From the NCBI GenBank assembly GCA_023421115.1, contig JAEZUI010000236.1:1-33426 (forward strand): a DNA stretch of 33,426 bases, written 5' to 3'. Below the pieces are notes generated by a model, which worked only from the letters and a program-made list of their open reading frames with translations, made no database searches and was not told the origin of the DNA. This DNA comes from Bacillota bacterium (GTDB lineage: Bacteria > Bacillota > Clostridia > Acetivibrionales > Acetivibrionaceae). Both the position numbers and the translations under genes were made by a program. This document shows, piece after piece, positions 8,708 through 16,040 of this stretch (positions are counted from its first letter, which is position 1; every line of letters begins with the position of its first letter).

Positions 8708-9013
8708 TTGTGCATAGGAAACCTCTTCATGTGGTGCCGTTCCATCTAAAAGAGCCACCTTAATTGCAGGGATAACCACTCCATCAAGGCTGTTATTATC
8801 ACTTGAACAGTGCATATATTCTACTTCATAGCCCCTATCTTGCATCTCTTCCCCTATCTTTTTCATAAATGTTGATTTACCTACTCCAGGACCACCTTTA
8901 ATGCAAATTATTCTCGTAGCTTCTTCTTGACTCAATATGTAATCATAGTAGCTGAAAAATCCCTGTGATGTATTACCACCAGGGAACATATGTCTTATTT
9001 TTCCTTTTGACAT
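8705..9013 (-). pseudogene. Truncated P-loop ATPase (PRK06851-like), N-terminal part only
   Basis: The 102-residue ORF starts with a good ribosome site (GGAGGGG) and holds a clear Walker A motif, GGPGVGKST. The N-terminal region (HMFPGGNTSQGFFSYYDYI, then the SSDNNSLDGVV segment) matches my memory of a conserved clostridial ATPase of about 350 residues, often labelled PRK06851. Here the conserved frame stops after LDGTAPH; seven unrelated residues follow, and the stop codon is supplied by a MITE-like repeat. The remaining two-thirds of the protein is not found beyond the repeat. It is therefore probably a pseudogene; a functional short protein is unlikely. Confidence 0.7.
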
Positions 9014-9188
9014 GAAAACCCCTCCATTGTGATTGATATCCTCAACGATATTTGAAACCTATTATTAAAATATGCAGATTGAGAGTTTATGTGAATAAAG
9101 GAACAGACAATGACAAAGCGCTACTATTCAAAATATAAAGTATCGGATAAGATTACAATTTATAATACTTTTGTTGATCAATTAAAAT

Positions 9189-9217
9189 AAGGACAATGAG
9201 ATTATCTCATTGTCCTT
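9189..9217 (-). terminator. Terminator of the Nudix-like gene
   Basis: A perfect 13-bp stem with a 3-nt loop (AAGGACAATGAGA/TCTCATTGTCCTT) is followed on the minus strand by ATTTTAATT. It lies about 80 bases downstream of the Nudix-like stop codon. Confidence 0.8.
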
Positions 9218-9295
9218 AGCGTGTTTGATATCATGTTTCAAAACATAACGAATACTACAAAATCTATAGTAATATATAACCTAACTTATTAACTA

Positions 9296-9709
9296 TTAAG
9301 AAATTTCTTTGTATTTCTTATAGGATAGATTAAGCAAAGCTTTATCCTGACTGTATGTGATAAGCTTCATAGCCTCTTCAATTTCAAAAAATCCGCCATC
9401 TTGGAACTTTTCCTTTTCAGAAATGCTATACTTATCGGAATCTGTACTCATAATAAACCAGGTAATTTTATTGCAGATAGGCCTTTGTCTGGTAACAGAA
9501 AAGAATTCGTAACTCGTATCACCAGCTATAGAAAGAATGTATGCAATTATTCCGCCTTCATCTAAAACTCTTTTTTGAGCAATTTCAGCAGCAAGATCTC
9601 CATTGCGCATTACGCCTTTAGGAAATACCCACTCATCTTTTTCGTTCTTAAGCAAAAAAACTTTGTCCCCAAAAAACACTATACCTCCAGCACAATTTCT
9701 TAATATCAT
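9296..9709 (-). CDS. Nudix-like hydrolase with a degenerate Nudix box
   Basis: This 137-residue protein has the Nudix fold pattern: FLLKNEKDEWVFPKG, then the box region GVMRNGDLAAEIAQKRVLDE. In the canonical box G-x5-E-x7-R-E-U-x-E-E, the positions here read D, K, R, V, L, D, E. Several catalytic or metal-binding residues are therefore replaced, and activity is doubtful or the substrate unusual. Related clostridial proteins act on nucleoside diphosphate derivatives, but no substrate can be assigned. The start follows GGAGGCTGC. A strong terminator lies downstream; a doubtful Cys-rich mini-ORF lies 88 bases upstream. Confidence 0.7.
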   Translation of the reverse strand: MILRNCAGGIVFFGDKVFLLKNEKDEWVFPKGVMRNGDLAAEIAQKRVLDEGGIIAYILSIAGDTSYEFFSVTRQRPICNKITWFIMSTDSDKYSISEKEKFQDGGFFEIEEAMKLITYSQDKALLNLSYKKYKEIS

Positions 9710-9797
9710 AAATTGCAGCCTCCTTTTTTAGCGCTTTTAACATTAATTTTTCATAATGTTGCAAACACGCTTCTAATGTTCTATGTTTCACAAACTT

Positions 9798-9938
9798 TTA
9801 AAAACAATTTCCATTGCGAAGCTCTTGACTTGGAGTACACGTATTCTGCTTACATACACAAGTGTATGTATTTGACCTATTTTGATATGTTTCACTGCCT
9901 GTTTTAGTATCGATAAGATCTGCTAGTGACTTAATCAT
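9798..9938 (-). CDS. Possible small Cys-rich peptide
   Basis: From the ATG at 9938 (weak site AAAGG) this frame gives 46 residues whose C-terminal part holds four Cys (TCVCKQNTC and GNC). The frame is open upstream to 10001, and a strong GGAAGGAGGGGG lies at about 9980-9991, yet no ATG, GTG or TTG sits at the right distance from it. No maturation or transport gene is adjacent, so a modified peptide cannot be claimed. It could be a real small gene or an untranslated leader of the Nudix-like gene. Confidence 0.25.
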   Translation of the reverse strand: MIKSLADLIDTKTGSETYQNRSNTYTCVCKQNTCTPSQELRNGNCF

Positions 9939-10030
9939 AAAACCTTTGCTAATTTCGGAAATGCGTGGGTTGTTTTGTATCCCCCTCCTTCCTACATACA
10001 TTAAATGGAAGCTACTAAAAATAATACGAA

Positions 10031-10062
10031 AGGCACTTTCCCAATACTATAGGAAAATGCCT
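10031..10062 (-). terminator. Terminator of the cardiolipin synthase gene
   Basis: On the minus strand AGGCATTTTCC pairs with GGAAAGTGCCT (11 bp including one U-G pair), followed by TTCGTATTATTTTT. It lies about 100 bases past the cls stop codon. Confidence 0.6.
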
Positions 10063-10162
10063 ATTTACTTAATTCATTATATCACAAATTTACAACCATT
10101 GTCAACTTTGGATTTGGCTAGAGGGGTGCATATATCTAGATTAAAGCTAAGTATATATAAAT

Positions 10163-11698
10163 TTACATTATCGGCGCAAATATTCTCAACATAGAACCTA
10201 ATAAAGCATTGTACCACTTAAAGTCTCTAAAATCCTCAATCTTTATTTCTCTACACACCTCCAAAGTATTTAAGAAATCACTCCTTATATCTTTTACTGC
10301 ACTGCTTTTGTACATCCAAACACCACATTCAAAGTGCATAAAAAAGCTCCTGTAATCCATATTTATCGTACCGACAAAACCAAACTCATCATCTGTCACA
10401 ACGGTTTTTGCGTGCATAAACCCTGGTGTATATTCATAAATTTTCACACCGCTTTCTAGGAGTATCTTATAATTTGATTTTGAAACGGTGTGCACATACC
10501 ACTTGTCTGCACAGTGAGGCGTAATTATACGAACATCTATTCCCCCTTTCGCAGCTGAGGTTAATGCCCTTATCATTTCATAGTCAATAACCAAATAGGG
10601 AGTAGTTATAAAAACATAGCGCTTTGCTTTATTAATCAAATTAAGATAAACTATTTCGCCTACATTTTCGTTGTCCAATGGACTATCGGAAAAAGGCTGA
10701 TAGTAGCCGTTTGCACCAATTGCCTTATCATATCTTATCTTCCCCTTATACCTGTTTAAATCCTCATCTGTACCCTTTAGGTACTCCCACATTGTTAAAA
10801 ACATTACAGTCATACTCCACACAGCATCACCTTTAATCATTATGGCACTGTCTTTCCAATGTCCATGCTTTTTAATTTCATTAATGTACTCATCTGCTAA
10901 GTTTATGCCTCCGGTAAATGCAGTGTGACCATCTATTATTGCAACTTTCCTGTGGTTTCTGTTATTCATGCGGACATAGAGTATAGGAACCATAGGATTG
11001 AATACACAGCATTTAATGCCCATCTTTTCAAGTTTCTTATTGTATTTGTAGGGTAATGTAAGAAGACAACCGGCATCATCGTAGATTATTCGAACATCTA
11101 CACCTTCCTTAACTTTTTCCAAAAGTATATCCAATATACTGTTCCACATTACTCCTTCCTGTATTATAAAGTATTCCATGAATATAAAATGCTTAGCCTT
11201 TTTCAGCTCTTCCTTGAGCTTCTCAAATTTAACCTCACCAATAGGCAAATATTCACCCATAGTGTTTTTGTACAGTGGATAATGGGCATTATCCTGAATA
11301 TATCTCGATTGAACCGCTGCCGATTCACTGAACTTAATAATTTCATTTAGATTGGCTTTTTGTGGTTTCAATGCTTTATATACTTTTTGTTCTATTACTC
11401 TAATCTTTCGTTTTTCTTTTTTACTCAAGCGCTTTCCGCCAAAGAAAAAATAAAACAATCCGCCAAAAATCGGAAATAGGAGTATAGGGATAATCCATGC
11501 AATTTTATATGAAGGATTGCTTCTGTCGTTTATAATCCACAAAACTGCCACTATGCTGGCAAAAATACTTATCCAATAGAAATACACAAAATAGGTATTG
11601 AATCTTGCAATTATCTCTATAAGTACAGCAAATTGCACTATTATAGCAACTGATATAAGAACAATCCTTCTATATAAAAACTTAATAATAGCCTTCAT
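10163..11698 (-). CDS. cls: Cardiolipin synthase (phospholipase D superfamily)
   Basis: This 511-residue membrane enzyme joins two phosphatidylglycerol molecules to cardiolipin and glycerol. Transmembrane segments lie at about 12-30, 37-56 and 67-86. The two HKD motifs are NHRKVAIIDG (H249, K251, D256) and MHAKTVVTDD (H429, K431, D436), each followed by the expected GGINL or GTINMD. Length and order are typical of bacterial ClsA-type synthases. It is monocistronic, with a terminator downstream. Another phospholipid gene, pgsA, which makes the precursor of phosphatidylglycerol, is at 22376-22930 but not in the same operon. Confidence 0.93.
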   Translation of the reverse strand: MKAIIKFLYRRIVLISVAIIVQFAVLIEIIARFNTYFVYFYWISIFASIVAVLWIINDRSNPSYKIAWIIPILLFPIFGGLFYFFFGGKRLSKKEKRKIRVIEQKVYKALKPQKANLNEIIKFSESAAVQSRYIQDNAHYPLYKNTMGEYLPIGEVKFEKLKEELKKAKHFIFMEYFIIQEGVMWNSILDILLEKVKEGVDVRIIYDDAGCLLTLPYKYNKKLEKMGIKCCVFNPMVPILYVRMNNRNHRKVAIIDGHTAFTGGINLADEYINEIKKHGHWKDSAIMIKGDAVWSMTVMFLTMWEYLKGTDEDLNRYKGKIRYDKAIGANGYYQPFSDSPLDNENVGEIVYLNLINKAKRYVFITTPYLVIDYEMIRALTSAAKGGIDVRIITPHCADKWYVHTVSKSNYKILLESGVKIYEYTPGFMHAKTVVTDDEFGFVGTINMDYRSFFMHFECGVWMYKSSAVKDIRSDFLNTLEVCREIKIEDFRDFKWYNALLGSMLRIFAPIM

Positions 11699-11887
11699 TT
11701 CATGCCCTCATCTCAATAGATTGTCTAAACGCTCTTTTGGCTATTATTTTATCATATATTTCAATAAATTAATTGTTAATTTTTGCGAAAGAATTTACTA
11801 TCAACGATATCAATTCAAAACCTATATCTAGAGTTCCACTCGTAATCCCAAAGTGTCAATACTTATCCTTGCAATAATAGTAATTTA

Positions 11888-12610
11888 TTATTTTATTTTA
11901 AACTCAACCTTGCATGTCTCTAAATATTCAACACTATCAATCTTAAGTTCAACTATATTATGTTCTCCTTCTATTTCTAAATTCTTTCTTATTATAGTCT
12001 TTTCTAAGTCGGACGTTTCAAAGGAAAAAGGATCTTTCTCAAGCTTTTGCTCAATACTTTTATCTCTGAACTCAAGCCCTCCGCTTACTCCCAGCGATAG
12101 CATCCCGCCCTCTTCAATCGTATGACTTATATCAATATCTGTATATCTTCGGTTTGCACCTTCTATCAGAATATCTATATATGTTTTGCCTTCCTTAATT
12201 TCCATCTTCTCCACATTAAAATTTACTCCATCAAGCACAAAATTAGTAGGCGTACTTTCTTTACTTAAAATAAACTTATCTTTACTCCTTTCATTTCTAT
12301 AGATCCCAAAAACATTTAACTTAACATCTTTGATATTCTTTTTATCTATTCCGACCGGAAAAACCAATTCGCCTGAAATCTCTTTGATGTATTCCGAACA
12401 GATATATTGTTTTCCATCAACAACAATATCTATCAAAGCCCTAATATTCTCAGTATCTTCATATCCCTTTGCAGGAATAAACTCATATTTTAAATATGTG
12501 CCGGCAGATTTTAAAGTCATTTCGCTAATCCGAATTGTGCCCGAATCCATCATAACATCTTTGTTAACTTCAATAACTTCGCTTTTTAATCTTTTTACTT
12601 CTATAAAATA
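11888..12610 (-). pseudogene. C-terminal remnant of a DUF4179-type anti-sigma factor
   Basis: From an ATG at 12553 the frame encodes 221 residues, and it is open further up to about 12610 (FIEVKRLKSEVIEVNKDV). The sequence resembles the beta-rich C-terminal, extracytoplasmic part of membrane anti-sigma factors of the DUF4179/DUF5643 type. The N-terminal cytoplasmic sigma-binding part and the transmembrane helix are absent, and the upstream neighbour is an ECF sigma gene that has lost its own C-terminal half. One deletion removing the 3' end of the sigma gene and the 5' end of this gene explains both. Without membrane segment or signal peptide the product is unlikely to work. Confidence 0.65.
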
Positions 12611-12942
12611 CGGTTGTCGGTGCTTTTCATAATCTCTTCTGTTGCTAAATCGTGCTGCTCGGGTATATACTCCACCTCTTTATTTATTGCCTTATACTTT
12701 TTCCTGCAGGTATTAACTAATATAGATATGTACCATGTATAAAATTTTTCCGATGACTTAAGCTGTTTTAATTTGTCATAAGCGCGTATTGTGGAATCAC
12801 TTATACAATCTTCAGCATCATGACTGTTTTGAGTGTATACTCTTGCAATCCTGTATATCAACTCTTTTTTGTCTGTAAGAAGCTGTATAAAGCTTTGCAT
12901 ATCTCCTTTTTTACTGGCCTGTACAAGCTCATTAATTTCCAT
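12601..12942 (-). pseudogene. ECF sigma factor lacking region 4
   Basis: This 113-residue ORF starts at the ATG at 12942 behind AAAGGGGTG. It contains sigma region 2 (IYRIARVYTQNSHDAEDCI, then TIRAYDKLKQL and FYTWYISILVNTCRKKYKA), which binds core polymerase and the -10 element. ECF factors are usually 160-190 residues; here the frame ends soon after the linker, so region 4, which reads the -35 element, is missing. The stop lies beside the remnant of the anti-sigma gene in another frame. The pair is best read as a sigma/anti-sigma operon fused by internal deletion; sigma activity is not expected. Confidence 0.75.
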
Positions 12943-13092
12943 CTCTTCACCCCTTTCACTAATAAGATACTTTATTAACAATTTAAGTTCCAACTTTTTT
13001 ATTCAATTTTAAAAAAACTGAATTTCATATGGCTACAATAAACCTTACACTTGCCTATGCTCTTGCATTTCACTCTAAAGAGGCATAAAATT

Positions 13093-13117
13093 AAGCCTAC
13101 AAAAAATTATAGGCTTA
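13093..13117. other. Small inverted repeat upstream of the sigma remnant
   Basis: AAGCCTA and TAGGCTT are separated by a 10-base AT-rich loop. Moderate T-runs flank it on both strands, so it may be a weak bidirectional terminator. The region 12943-13486 otherwise holds the repeat copy at 13178-13282 and the esterase terminator. Confidence 0.4.
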
Positions 13118-13177
13118 GGTAATACAGTAATTGTGATTTCCAATACTTCTTATCTTTATCTTGTCAAAATTTCTCAT

Positions 13178-13282
13178 TAAGGAACGATTAAAATATAAGT
13201 TCCAACTCTGGGATAACGAAAAACTTGATTTGATAATGTTCTCACAATATGAGAATAAGAAGTTGTTTTTTCGTTATCCCTA
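13178..13282 (+). repeat. 107-bp double-hairpin repeat, copy 2
   Basis: Same orientation and layout as the copy at 3-109 but with a few changes: one A fewer in the first A-run, CTCAC for CTGTC in the middle, AAGAAG for AGGAAG, and an extra A at the left end. Both hairpins are kept. Confidence 0.85.
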
Positions 13283-13340
13283 AATATGTAAGAAACTTTC
13301 GATTTGGGCAGTCACATATACTGCCCGTATTTGTCCAAGT

Positions 13341-13390
13341 AAAAAACACAAAAATCCTTGGAAACCCACCAGGGTATCTTTGTGTTTTTT
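13341..13390 (-). terminator. Terminator of the CE7 esterase gene
   Basis: Outer arms AAAAAACACAAA and TTTGTGTTTTTT with a partly paired centre (CCTTGG/CCAGGG). The arms carry their own A/T runs, so it could stop transcription from either side. It lies about 100 bases after the esterase stop. Confidence 0.75.
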
Positions 13391-13486
13391 CTAAATTTTA
13401 TACATAAATTTTGAACATTTCTAAATACTTAAGACTATCTTCAGTTTTAGCTACCACCACACCAATATTATATAAAGATCTGTCTA

Positions 13487-14449
13487 TCATGGCTTCAACT
13501 CATCCATTAACAACCTCAGCTTAGTCTCAATAGCAACCGGTATATTCTCATGACCAAAGTATTTATATACCGCTATTTCCTTTGGACAAGTCAAATGATT
13601 GTATGTAGCAAAAATTGTTGAAGGTGGAGTTATTTCATCTACCAATCCTACACTTACCCAAGTTCGACATTTTATCCTTGATGCAAGGTTCATAATATCA
13701 AAATAAGAAAGTGTTTTTTTAACTTGAGTTTCAATTTCAGGTCTGGCATTTCTTCTTAAGTATTGAACAATTTCCTGATAAGGTCCTTGAGGAGCAATAT
13801 CCACAGCTCGCTCAAAATTTGACAGGTACGGGTAATCAGCTACTGCAACTTTAGGTATATCCGAAAAGGCAGCGGCAGCTAGGGACAATCCTCCCCCTTG
13901 GCTTCCCCCCATCACTCCAATTCTGGTCTTATCCACTTCGGGCATGGATGCAAAAACCTCTAATGCACGAACTGCATCTAAATAAACTGCTCTGTAATAG
14001 TATTCCTCAGGATTTAAAATTCCTTTACTCATCCACCCTGAAGCAAACCCCGTTGAAGAAACAATGTTATCAACACTATTTCCCTGCTGACCACGTACTA
14101 GCATATTCATTGCAACATAACCGTTTAAAGCCCAATTTACAACTTCGTAAGTCATACCTTCAGAAGCCCAATTATATCCGTGATATAAAACTATTCCAGG
14201 ACGCAGGCCCTCTCCCTCCGGTATTGCCAACCATCCCTCAATATTTGCATTCTCAAACCCTAAATAGGATACTCTGTAAACCTTTACGCCCTTAACAGGA
14301 TAGTCATAGGGTGAAAGTTCGAATTTTAACGGTACTTTAGCAAGCTTTTTGAGACTATTATCCCAAAACTCCTCAAAGTCAGGCTCCTTTGTAAGTTTAG
14401 GTTTGTACTCTTTAAGTGCCTCAAGTGGCATATCATATTGTAGTGCCAT
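13487..14449 (-). CDS. Carbohydrate esterase family 7 acetyl esterase (acetyl xylan esterase / cephalosporin-C deacetylase)
   Basis: This 320-residue alpha/beta hydrolase removes acetyl groups from short xylo-oligosaccharides. CE7 signatures are all present: RGQ (119-121), the nucleophile motif GGSQGG with S183, D271 in GLVDEITPP and H300 in YFGHE. The length is the family norm. There is no signal peptide, so it acts in the cytoplasm on imported sugars, unlike the dockerin-bearing enzymes at 18906-21047 and 29440-33355. It starts with ATG behind AAGGTGGAG. Its 5' leader contains a perfect 14-bp hairpin at 14480-14514. DinB lies upstream, about 220 bases away, and is not obviously connected. 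Confidence 0.93.
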   Translation of the reverse strand: MALQYDMPLEALKEYKPKLTKEPDFEEFWDNSLKKLAKVPLKFELSPYDYPVKGVKVYRVSYLGFENANIEGWLAIPEGEGLRPGIVLYHGYNWASEGMTYEVVNWALNGYVAMNMLVRGQQGNSVDNIVSSTGFASGWMSKGILNPEEYYYRAVYLDAVRALEVFASMPEVDKTRIGVMGGSQGGGLSLAAAAFSDIPKVAVADYPYLSNFERAVDIAPQGPYQEIVQYLRRNARPEIETQVKKTLSYFDIMNLASRIKCRTWVSVGLVDEITPPSTIFATYNHLTCPKEIAVYKYFGHENIPVAIETKLRLLMDELKP

Positions 14450-14479
14450 ATTCTCTCCACCTTATTATAAATATTTTGA

Positions 14480-14534
14480 TTTTACCTCTTTCGAAATAAG
14501 CGAAAGAGGTAAAACGTGGGGGCAAAGGTGCCCC
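14480..14534 (-). promoter_or_regulatory. Double hairpin in the leader of the CE7 esterase gene
   Basis: A perfect 14-bp stem (TTTTACCTCTTTCG with its complement, 7-nt loop, 14480-14514) sits 30 bases upstream of the esterase ATG. Next to it is a GC-rich stem (GGGGCA/TGCCCC, 14519-14534), striking in this AT-rich DNA. It may terminate dinB transcription, attenuate the esterase mRNA or stabilise its 5' end. No known riboswitch was recognised. Confidence 0.4.
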
Positions 14535-14670
14535 GGAGTTTTTATTTATTATATATTATAAATTATAGCTTTCCAATAAGCTTTATGACAATATCAATAT
14601 CAATATATAAAAATACCCTAATTTTCTCAAGTTTAAAAGAAGTATTCGTTCGATAGTTACTTTTCCAACG

Positions 14671-15858
14671 CTATAGCCCTTCCTTAAGTATTACTGCTCT
14701 TTTTATTTTATCAGACCCATATCTTTCTCTTATTGAGTCAAATGCTTTTTCAAGCTTTTCTTCTTTTTCGTCAGTGTTTTCACTGCCGTTCAAATTGAAT
14801 ATTGACATCTGCTCTGCTTCATCCTCCGTAATGTTATTGAGCGAAATCCCCAGCAACCTCACAGGCTTTCTATTGTTCCAATTGTCTTCTAACAGTTTTG
14901 CTCCCGCAGCGTATATCTCTTTTGTCAAATATGTAGTACTAACGGTTTTTTGGCGGGTTATGGTTTTAAAATCGTCGTATTTTATAGCTATTGATATAGT
15001 TCTCCCTTTATAGTTCTGCTTTCTAGCCTCCATTCCAACCTCTTCTGCTAATTTCAATAAAATGGCTTTTGCCAGTTCCAAGTCGGTTATGTTCTTAGGC
15101 AATGTTGTAGATCTGCCAATAGATTTACTTTTCACCAACGGATTTTCCAAAACTTCCGATTCATCAATACCGTTTGCCAAACGGTAAATCTGTTCACCGT
15201 ATTTGCCAAGTTTTTTAGCAAGAAATGCGGGATCACTTTTTGCTATATCCCCAATTCTATATACACCAATATCTGTAAGCATTTTCCCTGTCTGCTTCCC
15301 AATGCCGTACATTTCCCTAACGGGAAGCGGCCATAGTTTCTTACTTATATCCCGTCTCCATAATTCTGTAATGCCAAGAGGTTTCTTTATCTCCGATGCC
15401 ATCTTTGCTAAAAATTTATTTTCGGAAATACCTATAGAACACCATAGATCCAGCTCATTCATTATAGCGTTCATAATTTTTTGTGCTGCCTCTAAAGGTT
15501 TGCCGAATAATGCTTCACAACCTGTCATATCCAACCATGCCTCGTCAATACTATTTTGTTGTATCACCGGTGAATATCTCGATAGTATGCTCATTACTTC
15601 TCTTGACCTATCTTCGTAAAGACCATGGCGGGGATGTACAAGAATAATTTCCGGACAAAGCTTTTTTGCTTCGTGTATAAGCATTGTGGTCTTTACTCCG
15701 TACTTCCTCGCCTCATAATTTGCAGCAAGAATAATCCCTGTCCTCTTTTTAGGATTTCCTGCAACTGCTGCTGGCTTTCCCTTCAATTCAGGATTTTGAG
15801 ACATTTCACAACTTATAAAGAAGGCATTCATATCAACAAGAAAAATAACTCTATGCAT
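14671..15858 (-). CDS. dinB: DNA polymerase IV (Y family)
   Basis: This 395-residue translesion polymerase shows the Y-family palm motifs FLVDMNAFFISCE near the N-terminus and NSIDEAWLDMTG, both with catalytic acidic residues, a helix-hairpin-helix region (REMYGIGKQTGKMLTDIG) and the little-finger domain (about 235-350). The Trp in DEAWLD replaces the more common Tyr. A C-terminal tail ends the protein (about 350-395), without a clear clamp-binding motif that I can name. The ATG at 15858 gives better spacing from GAGGA than the ATG 6 bases upstream. A nested hairpin lies immediately upstream, and I see no LexA-type box. Confidence 0.93.
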   Translation of the reverse strand: MHRVIFLVDMNAFFISCEMSQNPELKGKPAAVAGNPKKRTGIILAANYEARKYGVKTTMLIHEAKKLCPEIILVHPRHGLYEDRSREVMSILSRYSPVIQQNSIDEAWLDMTGCEALFGKPLEAAQKIMNAIMNELDLWCSIGISENKFLAKMASEIKKPLGITELWRRDISKKLWPLPVREMYGIGKQTGKMLTDIGVYRIGDIAKSDPAFLAKKLGKYGEQIYRLANGIDESEVLENPLVKSKSIGRSTTLPKNITDLELAKAILLKLAEEVGMEARKQNYKGRTISIAIKYDDFKTITRQKTVSTTYLTKEIYAAGAKLLEDNWNNRKPVRLLGISLNNITEDEAEQMSIFNLNGSENTDEKEEKLEKAFDSIRERYGSDKIKRAVILKEGL

Positions 15859-15878
15859 ATCCATTCCTCAATTCTTAT

Positions 15879-15964
15879 ATATGTTGCGAAAAAGATTTTG
15901 CATAAACAAATGCAGTTATAGCATCTGCATTTGCACACTAGAAGCTGAATTATTCGCAACATAT
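15879..15964 (-). promoter_or_regulatory. Nested inverted repeat directly upstream of dinB
   Basis: Outer arms ATATGTTGCGAA (15879-15890) and TTCGCAACATAT (15953-15964) are perfectly complementary over 12 bp. Inside, AAATGCAG (15908-15915) pairs with CTGCATTT (15925-15932). The structure begins 20 bases from the dinB start. It could be a structured mRNA leader or a protein-binding palindrome; it does not match the Gram-positive SOS box GAAC-N4-GTTC. Confidence 0.5.
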
Positions 15965-16040
15965 GAATCAATGTATATATTTTGCAATATCCAAAACCTA
16001 TGTAAAATGTTTATTACAAAATACGGATGCTTTTACTCAA

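Noticed and set aside
9713..9907. Plus-strand ORF of 64 residues
   Set aside because: No ribosome site, low-complexity content and opposite direction to all neighbouring genes.
15879..15964. LexA/SOS operator for dinB
   Set aside because: The palindrome core does not fit the Gram-positive GAAC-N4-GTTC site.
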